Assembly: GCF_900116045.1 (NCBI RefSeq)
Contig: NZ_LT630450.1
Span: 2,772,501-2,807,531 of the forward strand
Direction: 5' to 3'
DNA from: Desulfovibrio piger
GTDB lineage: Bacteria > Desulfobacterota > Desulfovibrionia > Desulfovibrionales > Desulfovibrionaceae
Length of the DNA stretch: 35,031 nucleotides
Every line of letters starts with the position of its first letter. Within the stretch, counting starts at the first letter, position 1. The position numbers and the translations under genes were made by a program. Under the pieces are notes generated by a model. It worked only from the letters and a program-made list of their open reading frames with translations. It had not been told where the DNA came from and made no database searches. This document shows positions 26,354 to 34,921 of this stretch, piece by piece.

Positions 26354-27088
26354 TTACCCCCGTACCGCCACGCAGAGCCAGTGGCCGGGGCAGGGCAGCA
26401 GTCGCCAGCGGTAACGGACGGCATCCAGCACGAGGTCGCCCGAGCGCCGTCCGCTGCGGCCGCTGTCCAGCAGGCGCGGCGGGCGGTCGCAGCCCGTACC
26501 GGCAGCCTTGAAGACGGCTTCCTTGATGGTCCAGCGGCGCAGGCCGTCACGCTGCCGGGCCGCCGGGGAAAGGCAGGAGGGGAGCTCCCGGGGAGCGAAG
26601 GCCGACGCGGGCGGTGACGGGCTGGTCAGGGCCTCGGCATCCGTGCCGGGGCAGGTACCGGGACCGGCCAGCAGGCAGAAGACCGCCTGCTCGCTGTAGC
26701 TGAAGCTGACGGAATGGCCCTCCAGCCACGGACGGCCCGAAGGCAGGCGGTGCAGGCGGGGACAGGCATGGCGGGCGAAGAAGCGCCGGGCCTGCGCCGC
26801 GTGGTGGAAGAGCTGCGGCAGGGGATGCCAGCACACGGAGGGCCGGGCGGGCAGGCCGGAGAGCACGGCGCGGTGCAGCAGCACCGTCAGCAGCAGCCGG
26901 GCCAGATGGCGCTTGCCACGCTCGGCCGGGAGGCGGAAAGCCGCCATGTGGGCCAGGTCTTCCGCCGCCGGCAGTCCCTCCGGCAGCTCCGGCAGCGCCA
27001 TGAGGGGGGACGGGCCGGGGCCGGACGGCAAAGGGCAGGCCGCCAGCAGCAGGGGCGGCAACGGGGAAGGGGAGGGGGACCGGGACAT
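26354..27088 (-). CDS. 4'-phosphopantetheinyl transferase, Sfp superfamily
   Basis: The 244-residue protein resembles enzymes that move phosphopantetheine from CoA onto carrier-protein serines. The best evidence is RRWTIKEAVFKAAGTG near residues 195-210, matching the W-x-x-KEAxxKA motif. LPSGRPWLEGHSVSFSYSEQAVFC precedes it and matches the substrate-binding P1/P2 region, and GTDAEAL may supply the metal-binding Asp (family GxD). I chose the ATG at 27088; the frame continues to 27223, and neither start has a clear Shine-Dalgarno. Its length suits the Sfp type, but whether it serves fatty-acid ACP or a secondary-metabolite carrier cannot be told. The glycosylase gene follows closely. Confidence 0.72.
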   Translation of the reverse strand: MSRSPSPSPLPPLLLAACPLPSGPGPSPLMALPELPEGLPAAEDLAHMAAFRLPAERGKRHLARLLLTVLLHRAVLSGLPARPSVCWHPLPQLFHHAAQARRFFARHACPRLHRLPSGRPWLEGHSVSFSYSEQAVFCLLAGPGTCPGTDAEALTSPSPPASAFAPRELPSCLSPAARQRDGLRRWTIKEAVFKAAGTGCDRPPRLLDSGRSGRRSGDLVLDAVRYRWRLLPCPGHWLCVAVRG

Positions 27089-27224
27089 GGGGTAATGATG
27101 CCCGGCAGGCGGGCAAAAGGCAATTGCCGACGGCACCCCGGCGCGCGTCGCCTGCTGCGGACAGGGGCACCCGCAGGGGCCGGCCTGGTCCCGGCGTTGT
27201 CGGAAGAAGGGCGAGGCGGGCACG

Positions 27225-27255
27225 AAAAAAGCCCGCAGGCACGAGGCTTGCGGGC
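27225..27255 (-). terminator. Intrinsic terminator of selC
   Basis: On the minus strand GCCCGCAAGC (27255-27246) pairs with GCCTGCGGGC (27240-27231), one G-U pair included, followed by six T residues (27230-27225). It lies 15 bases after the tRNA 3' end. Confidence 0.88.
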
Positions 27256-27270
27256 GGACTGCTGGCGGGA

Positions 27271-27364
27271 TGGCGGAGGCGTATAGGAGTCGAACCTACC
27301 GCAGACGGTCAAGCCTGCCACCGGTTTTGAAGACCGGGCGCCACACCGGTGACGACACGCCTCC
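27271..27364 (-). tRNA. selC: Selenocysteine tRNA (anticodon UCA)
   Basis: This 94-nucleotide tRNA has an encoded CCA. The acceptor stem has 8 pairs, GGAGGCGT (27364-27357) with ACGCCTCC (27282-27275), discriminator G, then CCA ending at 27271. The anticodon stem-loop CCGGTCTTCAAAACCGG carries UCA (27330-27328). The long variable arm and the 8-pair acceptor are the marks of tRNA-Sec, which is charged with Ser, converted to Sec by SelA and delivered to UGA codons by SelB. It therefore implies selenoproteins elsewhere in this genome. It is divergent from ftsH and has its own terminator. Confidence 0.96.
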
Positions 27365-27376
27365 ACACGGTCATCA

Positions 27377-27405
27377 TCTATGCCACAAAGCCCGGGGGAA
27401 AGCAA
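27377..27405 (-). promoter_or_regulatory. Possible promoter of selC
   Basis: On the minus strand TTGCTT (27405-27400) and CATAGA (27382-27377) are 17 bases apart, with the -10 box ending 12 bases before the tRNA. Both boxes are weak matches. Confidence 0.35.
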
Positions 27406-27514
27406 GCCCGCCGCGGCGGCAGGGGCGGGCCCGTGCCCGGCACCAGGTTTTTCCCTTCCCCCCTGTCCCCGCCCATTGCCAGACGGGAAAGGCGACTTAT
27501 CTTGTTCCTGATCC

Positions 27515-27558
27515 CTGACCGGTGTCGATTGACACTGTGCCGCCGGTCAGAGTACCTT
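27515..27558 (+). promoter_or_regulatory. Promoter region of ftsH with nested inverted repeats
   Basis: A consensus -35 TTGACA (27529-27534) is followed after 18 bases by a poor -10, TACCTT (27553-27558). Around the -35 lies CTGACCGG (27515-27522) with its reverse complement CCGGTCAG (27543-27550). Inside it is GTGTC-GATT-GACAC (27522-27535). The symmetry over the -35 suggests an operator. Confidence 0.45.
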
Positions 27559-27622
27559 GACTTCTTGGCGCAGACCGTGCGCCATCAGCACAACGCTTTA
27601 CCGCTCTGTAGTGGAGGCCGAA

Positions 27623-29614
27623 TTGAACCAGTTTAGTCGCAACCTGATGCTCTGGGCTGCCATAGTCCTTGCGATGGTCATGCTTTTCAATATGTTCCAG
27701 CAGCCGCAGAGCTCGGCCCAGAAGGTGTCCTACACGGATTTCATCAACCGTGTGGATGGCGGGCAGATCAATTCTGTGGAGATCCAGGGCAACACCCTCA
27801 TCGGGCGCGGACCGGACGGCGCCTCCGTCCAGACCTATGCCCCGCGTGACAACGAGCTGGTGTCCCGTCTGCTGGACAAAAAGGTGGAAGTCAAGGCCCA
27901 GCCGCCGGAAGAACAGCCCTGGTACATGACCCTGCTGGTGTCGTGGTTCCCCATGCTGCTGCTCATCGGTGTCTGGATCTTCTTCATGCGCCAGATGCAG
28001 GGGGGCGGCGGCAAGGCCATGAGTTTTGGCCGTTCCCGCGCACGCCTGCTCAACCAGGACTCGGCCCGTGTGACGTTCGATGACGTGGCCGGTGTGGACG
28101 AAGCCAAGGAAGAACTGTCCGAGGTGGTGGAATTCCTTTCCAATCCCAAAAAATTCACCCGTCTGGGCGGCCGCATCCCCAAGGGCGTGCTGCTGGTGGG
28201 CCCTCCAGGCACCGGCAAGACCCTGCTGGCCCGCGCCGTGGCCGGTGAGGCCGGCGTGCCCTTCTTCTCCATCTCCGGTTCGGACTTCGTGGAGATGTTC
28301 GTGGGCGTGGGCGCCTCCCGTGTGCGTGACCTCTTCGTGCAGGGCAAGAAGAACGCCCCCTGCCTCATCTTCATCGACGAGATCGACGCCGTGGGCCGCA
28401 AGCGCGGTGCCGGTCTGGGCGGCGGCCATGACGAGCGCGAACAGACCCTGAACCAGCTGCTGGTGGAGATGGACGGCTTCGAGAGCAACGAGGGCGTCAT
28501 CCTGCTGGCCGCCACCAACCGCCCCGACGTGCTGGACCCGGCCCTGCTGCGTCCCGGCCGTTTCGACCGTCAGGTGGTGGTGCCCACCCCTGACCTGCGC
28601 GGCCGCCGCCGCATCCTTGAGGTCCACACCAAGCGTACGCCGCTGGATCCCGACGTGGACCTGGATACCCTGGCCCGCGGCACGCCGGGCTTCTCCGGCG
28701 CCGATCTGGAGAACCTGGTCAACGAAGCCGCCCTGCAGGCCGCCAAGCTCAATGCCACCAAGGTGGACATGCACGACTTCGAATACGCCAAGGACAAGGT
28801 GCTCATGGGCCGCGAACGCCGCAGCCTGATCCTCTCCGACGAGGAAAAGCGCATCACGGCCTACCATGAGGGCGGCCATGCCCTGGCGGCCCGCCTGCTG
28901 CCCGGTTCCGACCCCGTGCACAAGGTCACCATCATCCCCCGCGGCCGCGCCCTGGGCCTGACCATGCAGCTGCCCGAGGAAGACCGCCACGGCTACTCGC
29001 GCAACTACCTGCGCAACAACCTGGTGGTGCTGCTGGGCGGCCGCGTGGCGGAAGAGATCGTCTTTGACGACATCACCACCGGAGCTTCCAACGATATCGA
29101 GCGCGTGACCCGCATGGCCCGCAAGATGGTCTGTGAGTGGGGCATGAGCGACGCCATCGGCACCCTGTCCATCGGCGAGACCGGTGAAGAGGTCTTCATC
29201 GGCCGTGAATGGGTGCAGAACAAGAACTACAGCGAAGAGACCGCCCGTCTGGTGGACGCCGAGGTCAAGCGCATCGTGGAAGAGGCCCATGCCCGCTGCG
29301 TCAAGCTGCTGGAAGACAACCGTGCGGCCCTGGACCGCATCGCGCAGGCCCTGCTGGAACGCGAGACCATCAGCGGCGAGGAACTGGATCTGCTCATGGA
29401 GAACAAGCCCCTGCCGCCGCTGGATGCCAACGGCAAGCCGGTGAAGGCCGCCCCTGCCGGGGACTTCGTGCTGGAGCCGGATCCGTCCGATGCGGACGCC
29501 GCGGCGCCCGGGGCGGACACGGCTGCCGAGGCCGCTCCCCGGAAGGCGGAGCAGGGCGATGCGGCCACGGGCAAAATGCAGGACAACGATGAAAACGAAC
29601 AGCGCAAGCAATAA
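27623..29614 (+). CDS. ftsH: Membrane-anchored ATP-dependent zinc protease FtsH
   Basis: The 663-residue hexameric AAA+ protease of the inner membrane degrades damaged membrane proteins and regulatory proteins. Two N-terminal membrane segments (about 9-24 and 107-124) flank a periplasmic domain. The AAA core has GPPGTGKT (about 193-200), FIDEIDAVG, and the second region of homology [20 protein letters not shown]. The zinc protease motif HEGGH is near 415-419. The tail is Ala/Asp/Glu-rich. I chose TTG at 27623: GGAGG at 27613-27617 is ideally placed and the protein then begins as in related FtsH ([11 protein letters not shown]). An ATG at 27557 would add 22 unlike residues and lies within the presumed promoter. 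It heads the operon; folP overlaps its end. Confidence 0.95.
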   Translation: MNQFSRNLMLWAAIVLAMVMLFNMFQQPQSSAQKVSYTDFINRVDGGQINSVEIQGNTLIGRGPDGASVQTYAPRDNELVSRLLDKKVEVKAQPPEEQPWYMTLLVSWFPMLLLIGVWIFFMRQMQGGGGKAMSFGRSRARLLNQDSARVTFDDVAGVDEAKEELSEVVEFLSNPKKFTRLGGRIPKGVLLVGPPGTGKTLLARAVAGEAGVPFFSISGSDFVEMFVGVGASRVRDLFVQGKKNAPCLIFIDEIDAVGRKRGAGLGGGHDEREQTLNQLLVEMDGFESNEGVILLAATNRPDVLDPALLRPGRFDRQVVVPTPDLRGRRRILEVHTKRTPLDPDVDLDTLARGTPGFSGADLENLVNEAALQAAKLNATKVDMHDFEYAKDKVLMGRERRSLILSDEEKRITAYHEGGHALAARLLPGSDPVHKVTIIPRGRALGLTMQLPEEDRHGYSRNYLRNNLVVLLGGRVAEEIVFDDITTGASNDIERVTRMARKMVCEWGMSDAIGTLSIGETGEEVFIGREWVQNKNYSEETARLVDAEVKRIVEEAHARCVKLLEDNRAALDRIAQALLERETISGEELDLLMENKPLPPLDANGKPVKAAPAGDFVLEPDPSDADAAAPGADTAAEAAPRKAEQGDAATGKMQDNDENEQRKQ

Positions 29615-30503
29615 TCCTCTGTCTGGGGAGCCGTCCCGCCGGGGCGGCTCCTGGCTGTGTCTTGGGGGCGGGGCGGTGACGACCTCTGCCCCCTTTGGCG
29701 TTATGGGCATCGTCAACCTGACGCCGGATTCCTTTTATGACGGCGGCACGCACGATTCCGCGGACCTGGGCCTGGCCCATGCCGTGCGCCTGCATGCGGA
29801 AGGGGCCGACATCCTCGACCTGGGGGCGGAGTCTTTCCGGCCCGGTGCGCAGGCACTGGAGCCGGAAGAGGAACTGCTGCGCCTCATGCCCGTGCTGCGG
29901 GAGCTGCGGCGGGAGATCCCCGGGGCCGTGCTCTCCGTGGATACCTACCATGCGGCCACGGCGGCCGCCGTGCTGGAAGAGGGCGTGCAGATCATCAACG
30001 ATATCTCGGCCTGTGCCTTCGACCCCGGCCTGCTGGACGTGCTCGTCCAGTACAAGCCCGGCTATGTGCTCATGCACAGCCAGGGCCGGCCGGACGTCAT
30101 GCAGCAGGATCCCCGCTACGCGGACGTGCGTTCCGAGGTCATGGCCTTTTTCGAGCGCGGGCTGCACCGCCTGACGGCCGCCGGTCTGCCGGAAGAGCAC
30201 ATCGTGCTGGACCCCGGCATCGGCTTCGGCAAGACCCTGGGCCACAACCTGGAGCTGCTGGCCCATGCGGAGGACTGGCTCGCCTTCGGGCGGCCCGTGC
30301 TCCTGGGCCTGTCCATGAAATCCATGTTCGGGCAGCTGCTGGGCCTCACCACCCCGGAACGGGGCTGCGCCACCCAGGTGGCCACGGCCTTGCTCTGGGA
30401 AAAGGGGCTGTTCTGGCACCGTGTGCATGATGTGGCCGCCACGCGCCGGACCCTCACCCTGGCGGCGGCCCTCCGCGATCCTGCAGGGGCCTGCCGGCCC
30501 TGA
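29589..30503 (+). CDS. folP: Dihydropteroate synthase FolP, with two motif substitutions
   Basis: The 304-residue enzyme condenses dihydropterin pyrophosphate with p-aminobenzoate, the sulfonamide target step of folate synthesis. Motifs seen are MGIVNLTPDSFYDGG (39-53), SVDTY (117-121), IINDIS (135-140), LMHSQGRP (161-168), DPGIGFGKT (208-216) and HRVHDV (277-282). Two motifs differ from E. coli: STRPGA reads SFRPGA (Phe83 for Thr62), and SRKS reads SMKS (Met243 for Arg220). The other catalytic residues appear intact. The ATG at 29589 follows AGGA and overlaps ftsH by 26 bases, implying translational coupling; the upstream extension of the frame is not homologous. Confidence 0.93.
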   Translation: MKTNSASNNPLSGEPSRRGGSWLCLGGGAVTTSAPFGVMGIVNLTPDSFYDGGTHDSADLGLAHAVRLHAEGADILDLGAESFRPGAQALEPEEELLRLMPVLRELRREIPGAVLSVDTYHAATAAAVLEEGVQIINDISACAFDPGLLDVLVQYKPGYVLMHSQGRPDVMQQDPRYADVRSEVMAFFERGLHRLTAAGLPEEHIVLDPGIGFGKTLGHNLELLAHAEDWLAFGRPVLLGLSMKSMFGQLLGLTTPERGCATQVATALLWEKGLFWHRVHDVAATRRTLTLAAALRDPAGACRP

Positions 30504-30664
30504 GGAGCTGTCGTGCCGTGCGGGCCATTTGCCTGTTGCGCCGGCGTGCGCTTGTTTTTATACTGCGCGCCGGCTGCCCGGCATCCGTGATGCGGCAGAC
30601 GGCAAAGGGGGACGCCACCCCGTGGCGTGGAAGGGGATTTTTCTGATGCCCAAGGATAGGGACC

Positions 30665-31399
30665 GTGCTGGAACATGTGGTTTTTGAATGGCGTGACGCG
30701 CTGGATATCCTGCTGGTGGCAGTGCTGCTCTACCAGGTCATCCAGCTGTTGCGGGGATCGCGTGCCCTGACGGTGCTGACCGGTCTCGGCCTGCTGACCC
30801 TGCTGTATTTCATTTCGCGCAGCATGGCGCTGTATACCCTGACCTGGCTGCTGCAGCATGTCTTCAGCTCCCTGTTCCTGCTCATCGTGGTCATCTTCCA
30901 GAGCGACATCCGGCAGGCACTGGGCGAGATAGGGACCAACAACCTTTTCCGCAAGCGCGCGTTGCAGCATTCGGCCGTGGAAGAGGTGGTCATGGCCTGT
31001 GTGGAGATGGCCCGCCTGCGTGTGGGGGCCCTCATCGTCATCGAACGGGGCACCCGGCTGGATGACATGATCAAGCGCGAGGGCGTGCGGGTGGATGCCC
31101 TGCTGTCGCGCCAGCTGCTCATGAACATCTTCTATCCCAAGGCGCCCCTGCATGACGGTGCCGTGCTCATCAGCAAGGGACGCATCACGGCCGCGGCCTG
31201 CATCCTGCCCCTGGCCGAGGCCAAGGGTCAGTCGTTCGGCACGCGGCACCGCGCCGCCCTGGGCATGACACAGGAATGCGATGCCGTGGTGGTCGTGGTC
31301 TCGGAAGAGCGCGGCGAGATCTCCGTGGCCATAAAGGGCGAGCTCGTCCGCAGTCTTGATGCCACGCGCTTGAGGCAGGTGCTCAATGATATCCTCTAG
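30665..31399 (+). CDS. cdaA: Diadenylate cyclase CdaA (DacA)
   Basis: The 244-residue membrane enzyme makes cyclic di-AMP from two ATP. Hydrophobic segments near 14-30, 33-52 and 58-78 are followed by a DAC domain with LHDGAVLI (DGA at 164-166), GTRHRAALG (192-200) and the acidic pair in VSEERG. The start is GTG at 30665, with AAGGA or AGGGA about 5-12 bases upstream. The 160-base gap after folP holds no gene. It overlaps cdaR by 14 bases and precedes glmM, the cdaA-cdaR-glmM order well known in Firmicutes, where CdaR and GlmM modulate the cyclase. Confidence 0.95.
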   Translation: MLEHVVFEWRDALDILLVAVLLYQVIQLLRGSRALTVLTGLGLLTLLYFISRSMALYTLTWLLQHVFSSLFLLIVVIFQSDIRQALGEIGTNNLFRKRALQHSAVEEVVMACVEMARLRVGALIVIERGTRLDDMIKREGVRVDALLSRQLLMNIFYPKAPLHDGAVLISKGRITAAACILPLAEAKGQSFGTRHRAALGMTQECDAVVVVVSEERGEISVAIKGELVRSLDATRLRQVLNDIL

Positions 31400-32315
31400 G
31401 AACAGCCGCAAGGCCCCCCATCTCCTTTCCCTGTTCGTGGCCTTTGCCGTGGCCGTGGGCATGTGGTATGTGGTCAGCGTGCGCGACCGTCTGGAAGTCC
31501 AGCTGGAAGTGGGCATCGAATACAACGGCATCCCCCCCGGCCTGGTGGTGACGGACGGTCTGGTCAGCAAGGTGCAGGTGCGCCTGCGCGGGCCGGAGAT
31601 CCTGCTGCGTTCCATCTCGTCGCGCAGCCTGACGGAAGCCATCAATCTTTCCAACATCAAGAAGGGCACGACCATCGTCCCCCTGACCTCGGACAACATG
31701 GGCCCCAGCCTGCGGGCCTTCGAGCTGGTGGACGTGCAGCCGCCCCGCATCGTCATCACGGCCGATACCCTGGCCGAGCGCAGCGTGCCCATCCGGGCCG
31801 TGCTGGAATCCCCCCTGCGCAGCGGGGCCCTGACCGTGGAGAACGTGACCGTTTCCCCGGCATCCGTCACCCTGCGCGGGCCGGAAGGCGTCATCTCGTC
31901 CATCAGCAACCTGCCCCTGGGCATCCGTCTGGACCCCAAGGCCGCCGGTACCACGGTGGAGCAGACCCTGCTGCTGGACACCCCCAGCCTGGTCACCTCC
32001 AATCCCGCCTCGGTGAAGGTGCAGTACACCATCACCAGCGGGCGCACGGTGGTCTCCCGCCGCTGCAAGATCTCGGTGGAGGCCCAGAACGCCTCGCAGT
32101 TCACGGTGGAGCCTTCCCATGTGGAAGTCATGGTGGAGGTGCCCGAGGCCCTGGCCCGCAACACCTCCTATCTCAAACGGCTGGAAGTGATGGTCGTCCC
32201 GCCGGCCCTGGAGCCGGGGCAGAAGGGCACGGCGGAACCGCGCATCCAGCTGCCGGAAGGCATGACCATCTTGAATCCCTCGTTCGACAGCGTTACCATT
32301 ACCCGCAAGAAGTAG
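31386..32315 (+). CDS. cdaR: YbbR-domain protein CdaR, regulator of CdaA
   Basis: The 309-residue protein has one N-terminal membrane anchor (about 13-31, [19 protein letters not shown]). An extracytoplasmic part follows with repeated YbbR-type beta modules, such as [33 protein letters not shown] and [18 protein letters not shown]. In Firmicutes, CdaR binds the CdaA membrane region and tunes cyclic di-AMP output. The ATG at 31386 overlaps cdaA by 14 bases, suggesting coupled synthesis in fixed proportion. Confidence 0.9.
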   Translation: MISSRNSRKAPHLLSLFVAFAVAVGMWYVVSVRDRLEVQLEVGIEYNGIPPGLVVTDGLVSKVQVRLRGPEILLRSISSRSLTEAINLSNIKKGTTIVPLTSDNMGPSLRAFELVDVQPPRIVITADTLAERSVPIRAVLESPLRSGALTVENVTVSPASVTLRGPEGVISSISNLPLGIRLDPKAAGTTVEQTLLLDTPSLVTSNPASVKVQYTITSGRTVVSRRCKISVEAQNASQFTVEPSHVEVMVEVPEALARNTSYLKRLEVMVVPPALEPGQKGTAEPRIQLPEGMTILNPSFDSVTITRKK

Positions 32316-32347
32316 CCTCCGGCGCATGGCACCGGCAAGGAGAACAC

Positions 32348-33700
32348 ATGGCAGAACGTCTTTTCGGCACCGATGGCCTGCGTGGCCCTGTCAATATCTA
32401 TCCCATGACCGTGGATGTGGCCCTGCGCCTGGGCCTGGCCGCGGGGGTGCGCTTCCGCAAGGGCTCGCACCAGCACCGCGTGGTCATCGGCAAGGATACC
32501 CGCCTGTCGGGCTACATGTTCGAGTCCGCCCTCACGGCGGGCCTGTGCGCCGCCGGCATGCACGTCATCATGACCGGGCCCCTGCCCACGCCCGCCATCT
32601 CCTTCCTGACCCGCAACATGCGGGCGGACCTGGGGGTGGTCATCTCCGCCTCGCACAATCCCTATTCGGACAACGGCATCAAGTTCTTCGATGCCGACGG
32701 CTTCAAGCTGCCTGACGAGGTGGAGAACGAGATCTCCGCCATGGTGCTCGATCCCGACATGCGCTGGCCCTATCCCGATTCCGACCGGGTCGGCCGCGCC
32801 AGCAAGATCGAAGACGCCGGCGGCCGCTACATCGTGTACACCAAGAGCTGCTTCCCGGCCCATCTGACCCTGTCCGGCCTGCGCATCGTCATCGACTGCG
32901 CCAACGGCGCGGCCTACAAGGTGGCCCCCCTGGCCCTGGAAGAACTGGGCGCGGAAGTCTTCCGTCTGGGGACCGGCCCCAACGGGACCAACATCAACGA
33001 TCACTGCGGCTCCCTGCATCCCGAGACCCTGGCCGCCAAGGTGCGCGAAGTGCGCGCGGACGTGGGCCTGGCCCTGGACGGTGACGCCGACCGCCTCATC
33101 GTGGTGGACGAAAAGGGCAACGTGCTGGACGGTGACCAGCTCATGGCCCTGGGTGCCCAGGCCATGATGGAGCGGGGCGAACTGCCCGGCAACATGCTGG
33201 TGGCCACGGCCATGAGCAATCTGGCGCTGGAGATATTCATGAAGGAGCGCGCCGGCACGCTGCTGCGCACCAAGGTGGGCGACCGCTACGTCATGGAAGC
33301 CATGCGCAAGACCGGCGCCATGCTGGGCGGCGAACAGTCCGGGCATCTCATCTACCGCCAGTACAGCACCACCGGTGACGGCCTGCTGGCGGCCCTGCAG
33401 CTGCTGCGCATCGTGCGCGAGAAGGAAAAGCCCCTGTCCGAGCTGGCGGGCCTGCTGCACCTCTTCCCGCAGAAGCTCATCAACGTGAGGGTGGAAAAGA
33501 AGCTGCCCTTCGAGGAGCGTCCCGCCATCGGCAAGGCTGTGGCCGACGTGGAAAAGGCCCTGGCCGGTCGCGGCCGTGTGCTGCTGCGCTATTCCGGCAC
33601 CGAGGCCCTGTGCCGCGTCATGGTCGAGGCCGAGGATGAAGACAAGGTCGTCCGTTACGCGCGCGACCTGGCCGATGTGGTGAGCCGCGAGCTGCGCTAG
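32348..33700 (+). CDS. glmM: Phosphoglucosamine mutase GlmM
   Basis: The 450-residue enzyme converts glucosamine-6-phosphate to glucosamine-1-phosphate for UDP-GlcNAc, peptidoglycan and lipid A. The N-terminus [13 protein letters not shown] is typical. The phosphoserine loop [15 protein letters not shown] carries Ser102, the same number as in E. coli. Metal-binding DGDADR and the phosphate-binding [14 protein letters not shown] follow. AAGGAG at 32338-32343 sets the start. In Firmicutes GlmM inhibits CdaA, so the adjacency to cdaA-cdaR suggests a link between cyclic di-AMP and wall synthesis here too (inference). Confidence 0.97.
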   Translation: MAERLFGTDGLRGPVNIYPMTVDVALRLGLAAGVRFRKGSHQHRVVIGKDTRLSGYMFESALTAGLCAAGMHVIMTGPLPTPAISFLTRNMRADLGVVISASHNPYSDNGIKFFDADGFKLPDEVENEISAMVLDPDMRWPYPDSDRVGRASKIEDAGGRYIVYTKSCFPAHLTLSGLRIVIDCANGAAYKVAPLALEELGAEVFRLGTGPNGTNINDHCGSLHPETLAAKVREVRADVGLALDGDADRLIVVDEKGNVLDGDQLMALGAQAMMERGELPGNMLVATAMSNLALEIFMKERAGTLLRTKVGDRYVMEAMRKTGAMLGGEQSGHLIYRQYSTTGDGLLAALQLLRIVREKEKPLSELAGLLHLFPQKLINVRVEKKLPFEERPAIGKAVADVEKALAGRGRVLLRYSGTEALCRVMVEAEDEDKVVRYARDLADVVSRELR

Positions 33701-33827
33701 TTTTTTGTCCTCTCCTGGAGGAGCTGATTCGTTCCGGGAGCTGCCGCGGCAGGCCCGTGACATGCTTTCGTCGAGAACCATGTCCCAAGCACAGCCCCGT
33801 GAGGGGCATGCGATGATGGAGGAGAAC

Positions 33828-34700
33828 ATGAAGGACATTCGTAAGGTTGTCATCCCCGTGGCCGGCTGGGGGACCCGTTCCCTGCCCGCGACCAAGAATA
33901 TCCCCAAGGAAATGCTGCCCATCTACAACAAGCCCGTCATCCAGTATGTTGTGGAAGAGGCCCAGCGTGCCCATATCAAGGACGTGATCTTCGTCACTAA
34001 CCGTGACAAGAACGTCATCGAGGACCACTTCGACCACAACCTGCAGCTCGAGGACGTGCTGGAACGTGCCGGCAAGCTGGACAAACTGGAAGAAGTGCGC
34101 CGGGTGGCGGAAATGGTCAACATCCTTTCCGTGCGCCAGAAGCGCCAGTTGGGGCTTGGCCATGCCGTCATGTGCGCGCGCGAGCTGGTGGGCGACGAGC
34201 CCTTTGCCGTCATGGTGGGCGACGACCTGATGTTCAGCGGTGTGCCCGGCATCGGCCAGCTCATCGAAGTGGCCATGGCCGAAAAGATGCCCGTCATCGG
34301 CGTCATGGAAGTGCCGTGGGAAAAGGTGAGCCGCTACGGCATCATCGATGGCGAGGAAGTGGCGCCCGGCGTGTACCGCGTGCGCGACATGGTGGAAAAG
34401 CCCAAGCGCGAGGAGGCGCCCTCCCGCATGGCCATCGTGGGCCGCTATGTGCTGACACCGGACATTTTCGACTATCTCGAAAAGGTCAAACCGGGGCACG
34501 GCGGCGAGATCCAGCTCACCGACGCCCTGCAGGCCATGGCCAAGGAACGCGGCATGATGGCCGTGCGCATGGCCGGCATGCGTTTCGATGCCGGGGACTG
34601 GGCCGAGTTCCTGAGTGCCAACATCTATTTTGCCCTGCAGGATGAATCCCTGCGCTACGAGCTGCTGGGCCTGCTCAAGAATTTCGTGCAGTTCAAGTAG
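33828..34700 (+). CDS. galU: UTP-glucose-1-phosphate uridylyltransferase GalU
   Basis: The 290-residue enzyme makes UDP-glucose for lipopolysaccharide and other glycans. The nucleotide-binding N-terminus is VVIPVAGWGTRSLPATKNIPKEMLPIYNKP. Further motifs are QKRQLGLGHAV, VMVGDDLMF, DMVEKPKREEAPSRMAIVGRYVL, GEIQLTDAL and RFDAGDWAEFLSAN. GGAGGAG (33818-33824) marks the ATG at 33828; the frame is open upstream to 33705, but that part is not conserved. The 127-base gap after glmM contains the 12-bp palindrome CTGCCGCGGCAG (33741-33752) and no clear promoter. It is the last gene of the ftsH operon. Confidence 0.96.
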   Translation: MKDIRKVVIPVAGWGTRSLPATKNIPKEMLPIYNKPVIQYVVEEAQRAHIKDVIFVTNRDKNVIEDHFDHNLQLEDVLERAGKLDKLEEVRRVAEMVNILSVRQKRQLGLGHAVMCARELVGDEPFAVMVGDDLMFSGVPGIGQLIEVAMAEKMPVIGVMEVPWEKVSRYGIIDGEEVAPGVYRVRDMVEKPKREEAPSRMAIVGRYVLTPDIFDYLEKVKPGHGGEIQLTDALQAMAKERGMMAVRMAGMRFDAGDWAEFLSANIYFALQDESLRYELLGLLKNFVQFK

Positions 34701-34722
34701 CCTGGCAAAAACATGATCCCGG

Positions 34723-34759
34723 GGTCGTTGTCATTACGGTGACAACGACCTTTCTTTTT
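34723..34759 (+). terminator. Intrinsic terminator after galU
   Basis: GGTCGTTGTCA (34723-34733) pairs perfectly with TGACAACGACC (34740-34750) around TTACGG, followed by TTTCTTTTT (34751-34759). It closes the ftsH-galU operon. Confidence 0.93.
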
Positions 34760-34892
34760 GGTGGCAGGCCTTGCGGCTTGCAGTACGGGGAAAAAAAGGG
34801 CAGAATCGCACAAGTGTCCACAGAGGATACGCTGCGGGATGCCCGCCTGTTGGCAGAAAGCGCGGAAGCGTGGTCTTTTCGTTCGCCGTATG

Positions 34893-34921
34893 TTGACAGA
34901 ACAACGTGAAAAAACTACATC
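34893..34921 (+). promoter_or_regulatory. Possible rightward promoter near the window end
   Basis: A consensus -35 TTGACA (34893-34898) is followed 17 bases later by TACATC (34916-34921), a poor -10. It would transcribe out of the window. The remaining bases of 34760-35031 show no identifiable gene; an ATG at 35008 is open to the edge but has no Shine-Dalgarno. Confidence 0.35.

Noticed and set aside
15038..27364. Possible genomic island at selC bounded by GGCGGAGGCG (tRNA 3' end at 27273-27282 and a copy at 15038-15047)
   Set aside because: A 10-base match is weak in such GC-rich DNA, there is no integrase, and the enclosed genes (rplS, trmD, ptsI, smpB) are core genes. The inversion explanation fits better.
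27557..27590. Sigma32-like heat-shock promoter (CTTGAC ... GCGCCATC) before ftsH
   Set aside because: Neither box matches the sigma32 consensus well and the spacing is ambiguous; the TTGACA at 27529 is the better candidate.
27497..29716. 739-codon open frame antisense to ftsH
   Set aside because: The product is His/Gln/Gly-rich low-complexity sequence typical of antisense frames in GC-rich genes, and ftsH on the other strand is unambiguous. Similar antisense frames over the porin (3007-4260), priA (4929-7298) and comEC (15458-17965) were rejected for the same reason.
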